Source: Winogradskyella sp.
GTDB lineage: Bacteria; Bacteroidota; Bacteroidia; Flavobacteriales; Flavobacteriaceae
Direction: 5' to 3'
Assembly: GCA_004211785.1 (NCBI GenBank)
Contig: SHBX01000017.1
Coordinates: forward strand, 1-56,270
Length of the DNA stretch: 56,270 bases
Part shown: positions 46,598 to 55,836 of the stretch, piece after piece
Layout: the number at the start of each line of letters is the position of its first letter
Position numbering within the stretch: position 1 is the first letter of the stretch
Position numbers and translations under genes: made by a program
Notes under the pieces: model-generated
Seen by the model: the letters and a program-made list of their open reading frames with translations, nothing else
Database searches by the model: none
Told to the model about the DNA's origin: nothing

Positions 46598-47710
46598 ATG
46601 AGCGTACTCCAAGTACTATTTTATTTTTTTATAGTAATAGCTGTAGTTCAGTGTATTTATTATATCTGTTTTTTAAATTTTTTCTCATCGCTTAAACCAA
46701 CAAAAAGGAAACAAAAAAACATACCCGTATCTATAATAATTTGTGCTAAGAACGAAGCCGAGAATTTAAGACAGAATCTTTCGAAAATAATTAGTCAAAA
46801 CTATAACAATTTTGAAGTTGTACTCATTAACGACAATTCATGGGACGAGACTCTAGATGTTATAGAAGAATTTGCATCAAAACATAGCAATATTACTGTT
46901 GTAGACGTAAAACCAATCGAACAGTTTTGGGGAAATAAAAAATATGCCTTGACGCTTGGCATAAAAGCATCAAAGTATGAGTTTTTATTGTTTACAGATG
47001 CTGATTGCGCTCCAGTTTCAAACCAATGGTTAAGTGAAATGAGCAGTCATTTTAGTAATAAGAAATCTATTATATTAGGATATGGTGCTTATGCAAAAGT
47101 TAAATATTCATTATTGAATGCTTTAATTAGATTTGAAACTATTATGACTGCCCTGCAATATTTTTCTTATGCAAAAATGGGTACTCCGTACATGGGTGTT
47201 GGTAGAAATTTAGCTTATAGAAAAGAATTGTTTTTTAACAATTCTGGTTTCATGAAACATATGGAAATTAAATCTGGTGATGATGATTTATTTGTTAACG
47301 CTATTGCAAACAAAAACAATACTGCCATTTGTTTTTCCGAAGAAAGTTTCACCATCTCAGAACCCAAGAAAACACTTAAGGATTGGGTTACTCAAAAACG
47401 TCGACATATAAGTACTGCAAAACATTATAAGCCATTACACAAATTTTTGCTTAGTTTATACTTTCTTAGTCAGTTTGCATTTTGGGCAATAGTCACTATT
47501 CTTCTCTTGTTTTTGTACCAATGGAAAATTGTTTTGGCTATATTGGGCTTTAGAATTTTAATTCAATTTTTATCTGTTGGGTTAGCTGCAAAAAAGCTAA
47601 AATCTTCAGACTTAATTATATTTATTCCTTTTTTAGAAATCTTTTTAATTGTTTTTCAATTAGCTATCTTTAGTGCAAATCTTATTTCAAAACCAAAACA
47701 TTGGAAGTAA
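46598..47710 (+). CDS. Family 2 glycosyltransferase, membrane-bound
   Basis: A 370-residue inner-membrane enzyme. One N-terminal helix (about 3-25) precedes a GT-A fold domain with VSIIICAKNEAENL, the DDxx-like INDNSWDET and the metal-binding DADCAPVS. A DDD segment (about 227) and the QKRRH acceptor motif (about 266) follow, then two or three C-terminal helices. This layout matches processive or polyprenyl-linked GT2 enzymes; the sugar and acceptor are unknown. It overlaps the downstream sigma-factor gene by 10 bases. Confidence 0.87.
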   Translation: MSVLQVLFYFFIVIAVVQCIYYICFLNFFSSLKPTKRKQKNIPVSIIICAKNEAENLRQNLSKIISQNYNNFEVVLINDNSWDETLDVIEEFASKHSNITVVDVKPIEQFWGNKKYALTLGIKASKYEFLLFTDADCAPVSNQWLSEMSSHFSNKKSIILGYGAYAKVKYSLLNALIRFETIMTALQYFSYAKMGTPYMGVGRNLAYRKELFFNNSGFMKHMEIKSGDDDLFVNAIANKNNTAICFSEESFTISEPKKTLKDWVTQKRRHISTAKHYKPLHKFLLSLYFLSQFAFWAIVTILLLFLYQWKIVLAILGFRILIQFLSVGLAAKKLKSSDLIIFIPFLEIFLIVFQLAIFSANLISKPKHWK

Positions 47711-48255
47711 AAAAAGCTATTGAACTCGCTAAACAAAATGACCAAGCTGCATTCAATTATTTATTAGACAAGTATTGGAATGATGTTTATGGTTTTCAGA
47801 TTAAGCGCACAAACAATGAAAATGATGCTGAGGATATTACCATCCAAACATTCTCTAAAGCTTTTGATAAAATAGATAACTATAATAATAAGTATGTTTT
47901 TAAGACATGGTTAATTACCATTTCCAAAAACATACATATAGATTTGGTAAGAAAACATAAATCTTCAATAAACAGCAGGATAAACAAAAATAATGATGAC
48001 ATTGTTTATGACATTCCTGATGAATCCCCAACACCAGAAGATAAGATTATTAGAGAGCAAAATTTAGCTAAACTTCTAAAAGACATAAAGAAACTAAAGC
48101 CGCATTATCAAGAAGTTATAAATCTAAGATATTTCCAGGAACTGAGCTATAAAGATATTTCCAAAGAATTAGATGAACCTATTAATAATGTAAAAGTGAA
48201 GCTCTTAAGAGCAAAAAAACTTCTAGCACAAATTATTACCAAACCCAATGCTTAG
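47701..48255 (+). CDS. ECF-type RNA polymerase sigma factor without adjacent anti-sigma gene
   Basis: A 184-residue sigma-70 family factor. Region 2 contains AEDITIQTFSKAFDKIDNY and FKTWLITISKNIHIDLVRKH; region 4 contains ELSYKDISKELDEPINNVKVKLLRAKK. The start is TTG 47701, inside the last codons of the glycosyltransferase gene (10-base overlap), and the gene overlaps the transporter gene by 8 bases. Both overlaps imply coupled translation. No anti-sigma gene is adjacent, so control must come from elsewhere, from low translation, or from its operon partners. Confidence 0.9.
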   Translation: MEVKKAIELAKQNDQAAFNYLLDKYWNDVYGFQIKRTNNENDAEDITIQTFSKAFDKIDNYNNKYVFKTWLITISKNIHIDLVRKHKSSINSRINKNNDDIVYDIPDESPTPEDKIIREQNLAKLLKDIKKLKPHYQEVINLRYFQELSYKDISKELDEPINNVKVKLLRAKKLLAQIITKPNA

Positions 48256-49498
48256 CACATTAAAAAAGTTAGGTCCTGGATTATTATTTGCTGGTGCAGC
48301 TATAGGCGTATCGCATTTGGTCCAATCTACAAGAGCTGGTGCAAATTTTGGCTTTGGTCTGCTTTGGGCTTTATTACTAGTTAACTTATTTAAGTATCCT
48401 TTTTTTCAATATGGCCCAAGATATGCTATGGCTACTGGCGAGAGCTTAATAGATGGCTACAAACGATTAGGAAAAAGCGTTTTAATTGCCTATTTCTTAC
48501 TCACATTTGCCACAATGTATACCATACAAACAGCAGTCACAATTGTCACAGCAAGTTTAGCATCTCATGTTTTATTTGAATTTCAGCCATTAAATATTGG
48601 GAGTTTATCTGTAACTAGTGTACAAATTTGGACCGTAATTCTGCTAGGAATTTGTACAACCATACTTGTTTTAGGACGCTACAAATTATTAGACAGATTA
48701 ATGAAGGTCATTGTTTTAACACTAACAGTTACAACAATAATTGCCGTGATAGCTTCTGGAGTAAATTCGGAAAGCACTATAAGTTTCAGTCAAGTATTTC
48801 CAGAAAAATCTAGTTGGGTATTTTTAATTGCCTTTATGGGTTGGATGCCAGCACCGTTAGATATTTCTATTTGGCATTCGTTATGGTCAATTGAAAAACA
48901 TAAAGACAATAAAGACTTTGATACAAAAACTGCTCTCTTCGACTTTAATATTGGCTATGTAACTACTCTCATTTTAGGTCTTGGATTTTTAACACTTGGT
49001 GCGTTGGTATTTTATAATTCTGAAGAAACTTTAAGTACTACAGCTTCAGGATTCTCTTCTCAACTTATACAAATGTACACGGATAGCCTAGGAAATTGGG
49101 CATATGCAATTATTGGCGTAGCTGCTTTAACTACTATGTTTAGCACAACTCTAACAACTTTTGATGCTTCTCCTAGAGTTATGGAGCGGACAACTTCAAT
49201 TTTATCAAATTCAAAGTTATCGAAGAGTTATAATATTTGGCTAGCAACACTTTTTTTAGGAACATTAATTATATTCTTCTTTTTAAGTGCAGAACTTGGA
49301 ACACTAGTAAAAACTGCAACAGTTCTCTCTTTCTTAACGGCACCTTTTTATGCCATAGTTAATTATAAACTTATGAGTTCTAACCATGTTCCAAAACAAT
49401 GGCGTCCAAAAATGAGTATGCATATTTTAAGTTGGCTAGGCATTATATTCCTTATTGGTTTTGGTGTATGGTACGCAATAGTCCTTAGGAGTTTTTAA
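48248..49498 (+). CDS. Nramp-related metal transporter with altered metal-site motifs
   Basis: A 416-residue membrane protein with about eleven helices of the Nramp (SLC11-like, LeuT-fold) family. The normal helix-1 motif DPGN is absent; the matching stretch is [10 protein letters not shown] (about residues 17-26). The helix-6 motif MPH reads MPAP (residues 200-203). Nramp proteins use these residues to bind manganese or iron, so the substrate here is probably different, such as magnesium or none of the usual metals. Its start overlaps the sigma-factor gene by 8 bases. Confidence 0.83.
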   Translation: MLSTLKKLGPGLLFAGAAIGVSHLVQSTRAGANFGFGLLWALLLVNLFKYPFFQYGPRYAMATGESLIDGYKRLGKSVLIAYFLLTFATMYTIQTAVTIVTASLASHVLFEFQPLNIGSLSVTSVQIWTVILLGICTTILVLGRYKLLDRLMKVIVLTLTVTTIIAVIASGVNSESTISFSQVFPEKSSWVFLIAFMGWMPAPLDISIWHSLWSIEKHKDNKDFDTKTALFDFNIGYVTTLILGLGFLTLGALVFYNSEETLSTTASGFSSQLIQMYTDSLGNWAYAIIGVAALTTMFSTTLTTFDASPRVMERTTSILSNSKLSKSYNIWLATLFLGTLIIFFFLSAELGTLVKTATVLSFLTAPFYAIVNYKLMSSNHVPKQWRPKMSMHILSWLGIIFLIGFGVWYAIVLRSF

Positions 49499-49510
49499 TT
49501 ATTTACTTCG

Positions 49511-49518
49511 TATCTTTG
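49511..49518 (+). promoter_or_regulatory. -7 element for lipA
   Basis: TATCTTTG matches TAnnTTTG and lies 23 bases before the lipA start codon. The -33 region is not convincing. Confidence 0.45.
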
Positions 49519-49541
49519 TTGGGTCGAAAAAGAAAATTTTA

Positions 49542-50414
49542 ATGGAGACGAAAACAGCATCAAATATACTTCCTGAACGTAAACCAAAATGGTTACGCGT
49601 TAAACTACCAACAGGAAAAAAATATACCGAATTACGAAGTCTTGTCGATAAGTACAAGTTAAATACGATTTGTACTTCTGGTAGTTGTCCAAACATGGGT
49701 GAATGTTGGGGCGAAGGCACAGCTACATTTATGATTTTAGGCAATGTTTGCACACGTTCTTGTGGGTTTTGCGGCGTTAAAACTGGAAGACCAGAAGATG
49801 TTGATTGGGACGAACCAGAAAAAGTCGCACGTTCCATTAAATTAATGGAAATTAAGCATGCTGTACTTACAAGTGTAGACCGTGACGATTTAAAAGACAT
49901 GGGAAGTATCATGTGGTCAGAAACTGTTAAGGCTGTTAGAAGAATGAATCCTGAAACCACTTTAGAAACTCTAATTCCAGATTTCCAAGGTGTACAAAGA
50001 CATATAGACCGCATTATCGATGTTGCTCCAGAAGTCGTATCACATAATATTGAAACTGTTAGACGCCTAACCAGAGAAGTTAGAATCCAAGCCAAATACG
50101 ATCGTAGTATGGGAGTTCTCAAATATTTAAAACAACAAGGTCAGCGTAGAACAAAATCTGGAATAATGTTAGGACTTGGCGAAGCTCGTGAAGAAGTTAT
50201 ACAAACGCTTCATGACTTACGAGAAAATGATGTCGATGTTGTGACCATAGGACAATATCTTCAACCAAGTAAAAAACATCTACCAGTTCAACGATTTGTT
50301 AACCCAAATGAATTTGAAGAATATAAAAACATTGGTTTAGAACTTGGATTCAGGCATGTTGAAAGTAGCGCTTTAGTTCGTTCTTCTTACAAAGCTCAAA
50401 AGCATATAAATTAA
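49542..50414 (+). CDS. lipA: Lipoyl synthase
   Basis: A 290-residue radical-SAM enzyme that inserts two sulphurs into octanoyl groups on lipoyl domains. The auxiliary cluster Cys are in [13 protein letters not shown] (about residues 45-57), and the radical-SAM motif is CTRSCGFC (about 72-79). The C-terminal [11 protein letters not shown] holds the conserved Ser that completes the auxiliary cluster. Length is typical. The stop codon overlaps the gap start by one base. lipB is not in the window. Confidence 0.97.
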   Translation: METKTASNILPERKPKWLRVKLPTGKKYTELRSLVDKYKLNTICTSGSCPNMGECWGEGTATFMILGNVCTRSCGFCGVKTGRPEDVDWDEPEKVARSIKLMEIKHAVLTSVDRDDLKDMGSIMWSETVKAVRRMNPETTLETLIPDFQGVQRHIDRIIDVAPEVVSHNIETVRRLTREVRIQAKYDRSMGVLKYLKQQGQRRTKSGIMLGLGEAREEVIQTLHDLRENDVDVVTIGQYLQPSKKHLPVQRFVNPNEFEEYKNIGLELGFRHVESSALVRSSYKAQKHIN

Positions 50415-51430
50415 TGATAAGAGTTGCCATAAATGGTTTTGGTAGAATAGGAAGACGATTCTTAAGACTTTCTCTTAGTAATTCCAATATAAAAATAGTA
50501 GCCATTAATGACTTAGCAGATGCTAGAACCTTAAGTCATTTACTTAAATACGACAGTATTCATGGGATCTTGGATAAAAACATTAACCATTCTGAAAATA
50601 GTATTATTATAGAAGAGGAAACGATTCCTTTACTAAACCAAAGTGACATTTCTAAAATTAATTGGCAAGATTACCAACCAGACTTTGTAATCGAGGCAAC
50701 AGGTAAATTTAAAACCGAAGCACAATTAAAAAACCATATCATTAATGGTGCAAAACGTGTTATCTTATCTGTTCCGCCATCTGACGATTCAATAAAGACC
50801 GTTGTCTTAGGTGTCAACGATAGCATTTTAGAAGGTAGTGAAACTATTATCTCCAACGCATCATGTACCACAAATAACGCTGCGCCAATGATGGCGTTAA
50901 TGCATGAAAATTTCGGAGTAAAACAAGCATACATTACTACAATACATTCATATACAACCGACCAAAGTCTACACGACCAACCACATAGAGATTTACGACG
51001 AGCTAGAGCTGCAGGGCAATCTATTGTTCCTACAACTACAGGAGCAGCAAAAGCACTAACTAAAATATTTCCTGATTTAGAAGATGTAATTGGCGGTTGT
51101 GGCATAAGAGTTCCTGTACCAAATGGCTCTTTGACTGACATCACTTTTAATGTAGAAAGCGATGTGACAATTGCTCAGGTAAATAATCTATTTAAAAAAG
51201 CTTCGCAAACACACTTAAAAGGGATACTTCAATATACCGAAGATCCTATTGTTTCTATTGATATTAACGGAAATACGCATTCTTGCATATTTGACGCTCA
51301 GATGACTTCTGTAATTGGAAACATGGTGAAAATTATTGGTTGGTACGATAATGAAACTGGTTACAGTACACGTCTGATTGAGCTTATATGTAATTTATCG
51401 GAAAAAAATACACTTTTATCGAATAAATAA
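50414..51430 (+). CDS. gap: Glyceraldehyde-3-phosphate dehydrogenase
   Basis: A 338-residue dehydrogenase of glycolysis/gluconeogenesis. The NAD-binding INGFGRIGRRFLRL lies at the N-terminus, and the catalytic Cys is in SNASCTTNN (about residue 153). The GAAKALTKIFPDLE and WYDNETGYSTRL segments are complete. It is translationally linked to lipA by a one-base overlap (TAATG). Whether it prefers NAD or NADP cannot be read safely. Flavobacteria often carry more than one gap gene, so this may be a secondary copy. Confidence 0.95.
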   Translation: MIRVAINGFGRIGRRFLRLSLSNSNIKIVAINDLADARTLSHLLKYDSIHGILDKNINHSENSIIIEEETIPLLNQSDISKINWQDYQPDFVIEATGKFKTEAQLKNHIINGAKRVILSVPPSDDSIKTVVLGVNDSILEGSETIISNASCTTNNAAPMMALMHENFGVKQAYITTIHSYTTDQSLHDQPHRDLRRARAAGQSIVPTTTGAAKALTKIFPDLEDVIGGCGIRVPVPNGSLTDITFNVESDVTIAQVNNLFKKASQTHLKGILQYTEDPIVSIDINGNTHSCIFDAQMTSVIGNMVKIIGWYDNETGYSTRLIELICNLSEKNTLLSNK

Positions 51431-51431
51431 T

Positions 51432-51439
51432 TATATTTG
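51432..51439 (+). promoter_or_regulatory. -7 element for the hybrid kinase gene
   Basis: TATATTTG matches TAnnTTTG and lies 18 bases before ATG 51458. Its overlap with the TTG at 51437 shows that TTG is not the start codon. Confidence 0.45.
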
Positions 51440-51457
51440 TTCGTAAAATATGTTGTA

Positions 51458-53689
51458 ATGTCCCAAACTAAACTTTACATATTCTTATTTTTTATAGTAT
51501 TTGGCTTAACCAACCAAGCACAAACCACTGACGAGCTAGACATAGGAGAACTTGAGATTTCTCTACAGCAACAGCTAGATCAAGCAAAGCTTCTTACCAC
51601 ACGTGGAGATTACTATAATGCAAAAGACAACCTAGAAAAAGCACTAGATATTGCTACAAAAATTAATGACAGGAAAAGTGAAGGCGTTATTTACACAAAA
51701 ATAGCTAAGCTTCAATACTTAATTGAGGAGCCAGACCAAGCAATATCTTCTTTAACTAAAGCCATAAGTATACAAAGAGATATTAACGATAAAACTAATC
51801 TCGGTCTTACTTATAACATCAGAGGTGTTATACATAGTAATCTTAAGCAATATAAAACTGCACTTGAATATTATTCTAATGCGCTTAATAGTTTTGAAAG
51901 TGAAAGCTCTGAAGAATATGAAGCCGAAGTTAACTTAAACGAAGCAAGAGTATACGTTAAACTTGGACAAACTGAAAGGGCACACGAAAAATTAGAACGC
52001 GCAATAATTATTGCTAATAAATATGAACTAAAACGCGTACTTAGCAGTAGTTACCTACTAAATGCAAATGTATACCAAAGCAAAGAAGAATATAATTTGG
52101 CACTAGATCAAGCACAAACAGGCTTAGATATTGCTGAAGAAAATGAATCTATAGAAAACTTAAACAATGCATATCTTATACTTAGCAAAATATACCAAAG
52201 CAAAAAACAATATAAGTCGGCTAATCTGTATCTGAATAAGCATATGCAATTATCAGATTCTCTATTAAATATCCAGAGAGAAAACCTATCTACTGAAAAA
52301 AGCACTCAGCATATAGTTAATTACCGTAATGCAGAAAATCAACAACTAGAAAACCAAATAACGGAAGATAATGCTGAAAGTAACCTAGCAAGAATAACGA
52401 CTGTACTAAGTATTTCATTAATTACAATTCTGTCTCTATTGACGCTTTCTTTATACAAAAACAATAATATTAGACTGCGAACAAACAATATGCTTCAAAT
52501 AAAGAATGATGAACTTATTCTCGCAAAAGAAAAAGCAGAATTAGCGTCTAAAACTAAAGCAAACTTCCTGTCTACTGTAACTCATGAGTTAAGAACACCT
52601 TTATATGCTGTAACAGGTTTAACAAATTTATTATTAGATGAAGAACCAAAAGAGAAGCAAATTCCACATTTAAAATCTCTTAAGTTTTCAGGGGATTACT
52701 TACTTACTTTTATCAATGACATTCTTCAAATCAACAAAATTGAAGCCAACAAAGTAGAATTAGACCCAGAAGATTTCAACCTAAAAACAAAAATTGAAAA
52801 TGTAATTGCTGCACTTAACAACTCAGCTAAAGACAACAATACAAAAATACATTTTGATTACGAAGACCAGCTTCCAGAAACCTATATTGGTGATCAGCTT
52901 AAGATTTCTCAAATCTTAATTAACCTATTAGGAAACGCTATAAAATTCACTAAAGACGGAGATATTTGGGTTAGAGTTAAAAAGACTGAAGTCAAGAAAA
53001 ATCTTTACCAAATTAATTTTGAAATTCAAGATAATGGTATTGGTATTTCTAAAGAAAAACAAGAACAAATGTTCGAGAGTTTCTCCCAAGGCTCAATTCA
53101 GATTAACAGAAAATATGGTGGTACAGGTTTAGGACTTTCTATTGTAAAAGGTCTTATAAAAATACTCGAAGGTGAAATATCCCTTAAGAGCCAATTAGGA
53201 AAAGGTACAAGCTTCTTTTTCGAATTACCTCTAAAACATGTTGAGCCTAAGAAAAAAGCAATTCCTAAAGAAAGTAAACACATAGAAAACATTAAAGCAT
53301 TGGATTTAGAGAATATTAAAATTCTAGTGGTCGAAGACAATAAAATTAACCAAATGATTACCAAGAAAATCTTAACCAAAATGGGGCTTGGTTGTGATAT
53401 CGTGGATAACGGAGAAGATGCCGTGGATAAAGTTAAGAATACAGAATATAACGTGGTCTTAATGGATATTCATATGCCTGGCATTAGTGGTTTAGAGGCA
53501 ACTAAGCGCATACGTGTTTTTAATAAAGAACTCACCATTTTTGCATTAACTGCTGTAACTCTTGAAGACAAAATGCAAGAGTTTGATGAAGCTGGTTTTG
53601 ATGATATTATTTCTAAACCATTCAAACAAGAAACGTTTGAAAAGAAATTATATACAGCTCTTTCAGGAAAATCTGAAGCTACTGCCTAA
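51458..53689 (+). CDS. TPR-containing hybrid histidine kinase
   Basis: A 743-residue membrane sensor. A signal peptide (MSQTKLYIFLFFIVFGLTNQ) leads into about six tetratricopeptide repeats in the periplasm (about residues 40-280), a coiled stretch and one membrane helix (about 312-335). The kinase part has the phospho-acceptor His376 in THELRTPL, the N box NLLGNAIKFT, G1 DNGIGIS and G2 GGTGLGLSIVKG. A C-terminal receiver domain has Asp670 in LMDIHMPG and Lys in SKPF. Phosphate would move from His376 to Asp670; the output partner is not in the window. The start is ATG 51458. Confidence 0.93.
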   Translation: MSQTKLYIFLFFIVFGLTNQAQTTDELDIGELEISLQQQLDQAKLLTTRGDYYNAKDNLEKALDIATKINDRKSEGVIYTKIAKLQYLIEEPDQAISSLTKAISIQRDINDKTNLGLTYNIRGVIHSNLKQYKTALEYYSNALNSFESESSEEYEAEVNLNEARVYVKLGQTERAHEKLERAIIIANKYELKRVLSSSYLLNANVYQSKEEYNLALDQAQTGLDIAEENESIENLNNAYLILSKIYQSKKQYKSANLYLNKHMQLSDSLLNIQRENLSTEKSTQHIVNYRNAENQQLENQITEDNAESNLARITTVLSISLITILSLLTLSLYKNNNIRLRTNNMLQIKNDELILAKEKAELASKTKANFLSTVTHELRTPLYAVTGLTNLLLDEEPKEKQIPHLKSLKFSGDYLLTFINDILQINKIEANKVELDPEDFNLKTKIENVIAALNNSAKDNNTKIHFDYEDQLPETYIGDQLKISQILINLLGNAIKFTKDGDIWVRVKKTEVKKNLYQINFEIQDNGIGISKEKQEQMFESFSQGSIQINRKYGGTGLGLSIVKGLIKILEGEISLKSQLGKGTSFFFELPLKHVEPKKKAIPKESKHIENIKALDLENIKILVVEDNKINQMITKKILTKMGLGCDIVDNGEDAVDKVKNTEYNVVLMDIHMPGISGLEATKRIRVFNKELTIFALTAVTLEDKMQEFDEAGFDDIISKPFKQETFEKKLYTALSGKSEATA

Positions 53690-54684
53690 TTAACAAACTC
53701 CAGAATTAGTGAGTTGAATTCAGAAGGCTTATCTAAAACTATCTCTATAGGCAAGTATAACAATTTTGAACGCAAGCTTTCCACATCTAGCAAACGCATA
53801 TAATCTTTTTCGGTAGTTAAAATCAGGTCTTTTTGCTCTAATAACTCAATATCCTTAATTGTAAAATTATAGTGGTCACCGTATTCAAGATGTTCAAAAT
53901 CTAAAGTTTTTGATTTTAAAAATTCTACTAACGGTTTCGCATTTGCAATACCTGTCACTAAAGTAAATGAAACCATATCTTGCAAAGTCTTTTCAGATGA
54001 TTCTGAAATCACTTTATCGCTGTACTTTATATTACTAAAAAATACATTCTGATGATTCTTAGGAGCAATCTGTCTTACAATTGATGTCTTTTTTTCTTCA
54101 GACAAATCATCAGGACATTTTGTAACTACAATAATATCTGCACGCTTTGCTCCTGATTTTGGTTCTCTTAAATTTCCCGTAGGTAAAACAATATCTTTAC
54201 TATACAACTTGCCATAAGAGGTCAGTAAAATATTAAAACCAGGCTTTACTTTTCTATGCTGATAAGCATCATCGAGCAGAATAACTTCTGGCTTTGGATT
54301 TAAGTTTCTTAATTCAGTGATACCATGTTGCCTATTTTCATCAACAGCTACATAAATATTTTTGAATTTTTTATAAAACTGAAACGGTTCATCTCCAACA
54401 GTATCCACATTAGCATCCTCATCAGCTAGTAAAAATCCTTTAGTTATACGTTTATAGCCTCGACTTAATGTTGCGATTTTCTTTTTTTCTGACAACAACC
54501 TTATCAGGTACTCAATCATAGGTGTCTTTCCAGTGCCGCCAGTACTTAGATTACCTACACAAATTAACGGGAAATCATAAGTCTTTGAAGATTTAATCCC
54601 AGAATCGTACAATCTATTACGCGTCCAAGTCACTAAAAAGTAAATTGGCACAATCGGGAATAATAGTATTCTGAGGATTTTCAT
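53686..54684 (-). CDS. lpxK: Tetraacyldisaccharide 4'-kinase LpxK
   Basis: A 332-residue inner-membrane-associated kinase that adds the 4'-phosphate to the lipid A precursor. The N-terminal hydrophobic helix (about 3-20) anchors it. The P-loop GNLSTGGTGKTP lies near residue 46, and the LLDDAYQHRKV segment (about 138) is characteristic. ATG 54684 is used; a GTG at 54690 would add two residues. It is convergent with the hybrid kinase gene, overlapping by 4 bases. Confidence 0.94.
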   Translation of the reverse strand: MKILRILLFPIVPIYFLVTWTRNRLYDSGIKSSKTYDFPLICVGNLSTGGTGKTPMIEYLIRLLSEKKKIATLSRGYKRITKGFLLADEDANVDTVGDEPFQFYKKFKNIYVAVDENRQHGITELRNLNPKPEVILLDDAYQHRKVKPGFNILLTSYGKLYSKDIVLPTGNLREPKSGAKRADIIVVTKCPDDLSEEKKTSIVRQIAPKNHQNVFFSNIKYSDKVISESSEKTLQDMVSFTLVTGIANAKPLVEFLKSKTLDFEHLEYGDHYNFTIKDIELLEQKDLILTTEKDYMRLLDVESLRSKLLYLPIEIVLDKPSEFNSLILEFVN

Positions 54685-54739
54685 TAACACGAAAGTAATA
54701 TATATCTTTAATATTTATATTTACAAAAACACAAATTCA

Positions 54740-55834
54740 ATGGTTGTACAAGATGTCATTAATCATTTACACGATTTAGCACCTTTGGCTTATGCCGAAG
54801 ATTTTGATAATGTTGGACTTTTAGTCGGTGATAAAAATCAATCTGTTTCTGGTATTCTTGTGACTTTAGACACACTTGAAGCTGTTGTTGATGAAGCTAT
54901 TGAGAAAGACTGTAATCTTATTGTAAGCTTCCATCCTATTATCTTTAAAGGCTTAAAAAAGCTTACAGGAAAAAGTTATGTAGAACGTGTGGTTATAAAA
55001 GCCATACAACATAACATAGCCATATTTGCTATCCATACTGCTTTAGATAATGCATTTCAAGGTGTAAACGCTATCATTTGTGACCAATTAAGTCTGAAAG
55101 ATAAGCAGATTTTAATGCCTCAAAAAGGCACTATAAAAAAGTTAACCACTTATGTTCCTAAAGCTAATGCCGACAAAGTACGACAATCACTATTTGAAGC
55201 TGGTGCAGGTAATATTGGTAATTATGACAATTGCAGTTTTAATACGGAAGGTGTTGGCACATTTATAGGTAATGAAGATTCAAACCCGGTAATTGGTGAA
55301 TCTGGAACACTTCAGCAAGAAGAAGAAATTCAACTCAATATTACTTTTCAAAAACACTTAGAATCAAAAATTCTAAAAACACTATTTGAAGCGCATCCAT
55401 ACGAAGAAGTTGCTTTCGAGATTTCAACGCTAGATAATACCAACCAACATATTGGTATGGGCATGGTTGGTGAACTTAAAGATTCTCAGTCCGAAAGTGA
55501 TTTTCTCAAATTTGTAAAAGATAAAATGAATGCTTCGTCTGTAAGACATTCAAAATTCTTAAATAAACCTGTAAAAAAAGTTGCCGTTTTAGGTGGGTCT
55601 GGTAGTTTTGCTATAGGTGCTGCAAAAGCTGCAGGTGCTGATGTTCTAATCACTGCAGACCTTAAATATCATGACTTTTTCTCTGCCGAAAATGACATTG
55701 TAGTAGCAGACATTGGACATTATGAAAGCGAGCAGTTCACAAAAACGTTTTTAGTAGACTATCTCTCAAAAAAAATTAGTAATTTTGCAATCATTTTATC
55801 AAACACAAATACAAATCCGGTAAAGTATTTATAA
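54740..55834 (+). CDS. NIF3-like dinuclear metal centre protein
   Basis: A 364-residue protein of the NIF3/YbgI family (GTP cyclohydrolase I type 2-like). The metal ligands are visible in SFHPIIFKGLK (about residue 65), FAIHTALDNA (about 95) and the C-terminal ADIGHYESE (about 325). The central part, about residues 130-230, holds the inserted PII-like (CutA-like) domain that marks the longer version of the family. The biochemical function is not settled. It lies 3 bases before the zinc-ribbon gene. Confidence 0.9.
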   Translation: MVVQDVINHLHDLAPLAYAEDFDNVGLLVGDKNQSVSGILVTLDTLEAVVDEAIEKDCNLIVSFHPIIFKGLKKLTGKSYVERVVIKAIQHNIAIFAIHTALDNAFQGVNAIICDQLSLKDKQILMPQKGTIKKLTTYVPKANADKVRQSLFEAGAGNIGNYDNCSFNTEGVGTFIGNEDSNPVIGESGTLQQEEEIQLNITFQKHLESKILKTLFEAHPYEEVAFEISTLDNTNQHIGMGMVGELKDSQSESDFLKFVKDKMNASSVRHSKFLNKPVKKVAVLGGSGSFAIGAAKAAGADVLITADLKYHDFFSAENDIVVADIGHYESEQFTKTFLVDYLSKKISNFAIILSNTNTNPVKYL

Positions 55835-55836
55835 TT

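Noticed and set aside
49499..50122. Long open frame on the minus strand (207 codons)
   Set aside because: It lies wholly opposite lipA, which has full catalytic motifs; the frame is a by-product of lipA codon use and resembles no family.
50671..51144. Minus-strand open frame of 157 codons
   Set aside because: It is antisense to gap over its NAD-binding and catalytic region; there is no independent evidence of translation.
51437..51457. TTG start for the hybrid kinase
   Set aside because: This TTG is part of the TATATTTG promoter element, so it would not be in the transcript; ATG 51458 gives a clean signal peptide.
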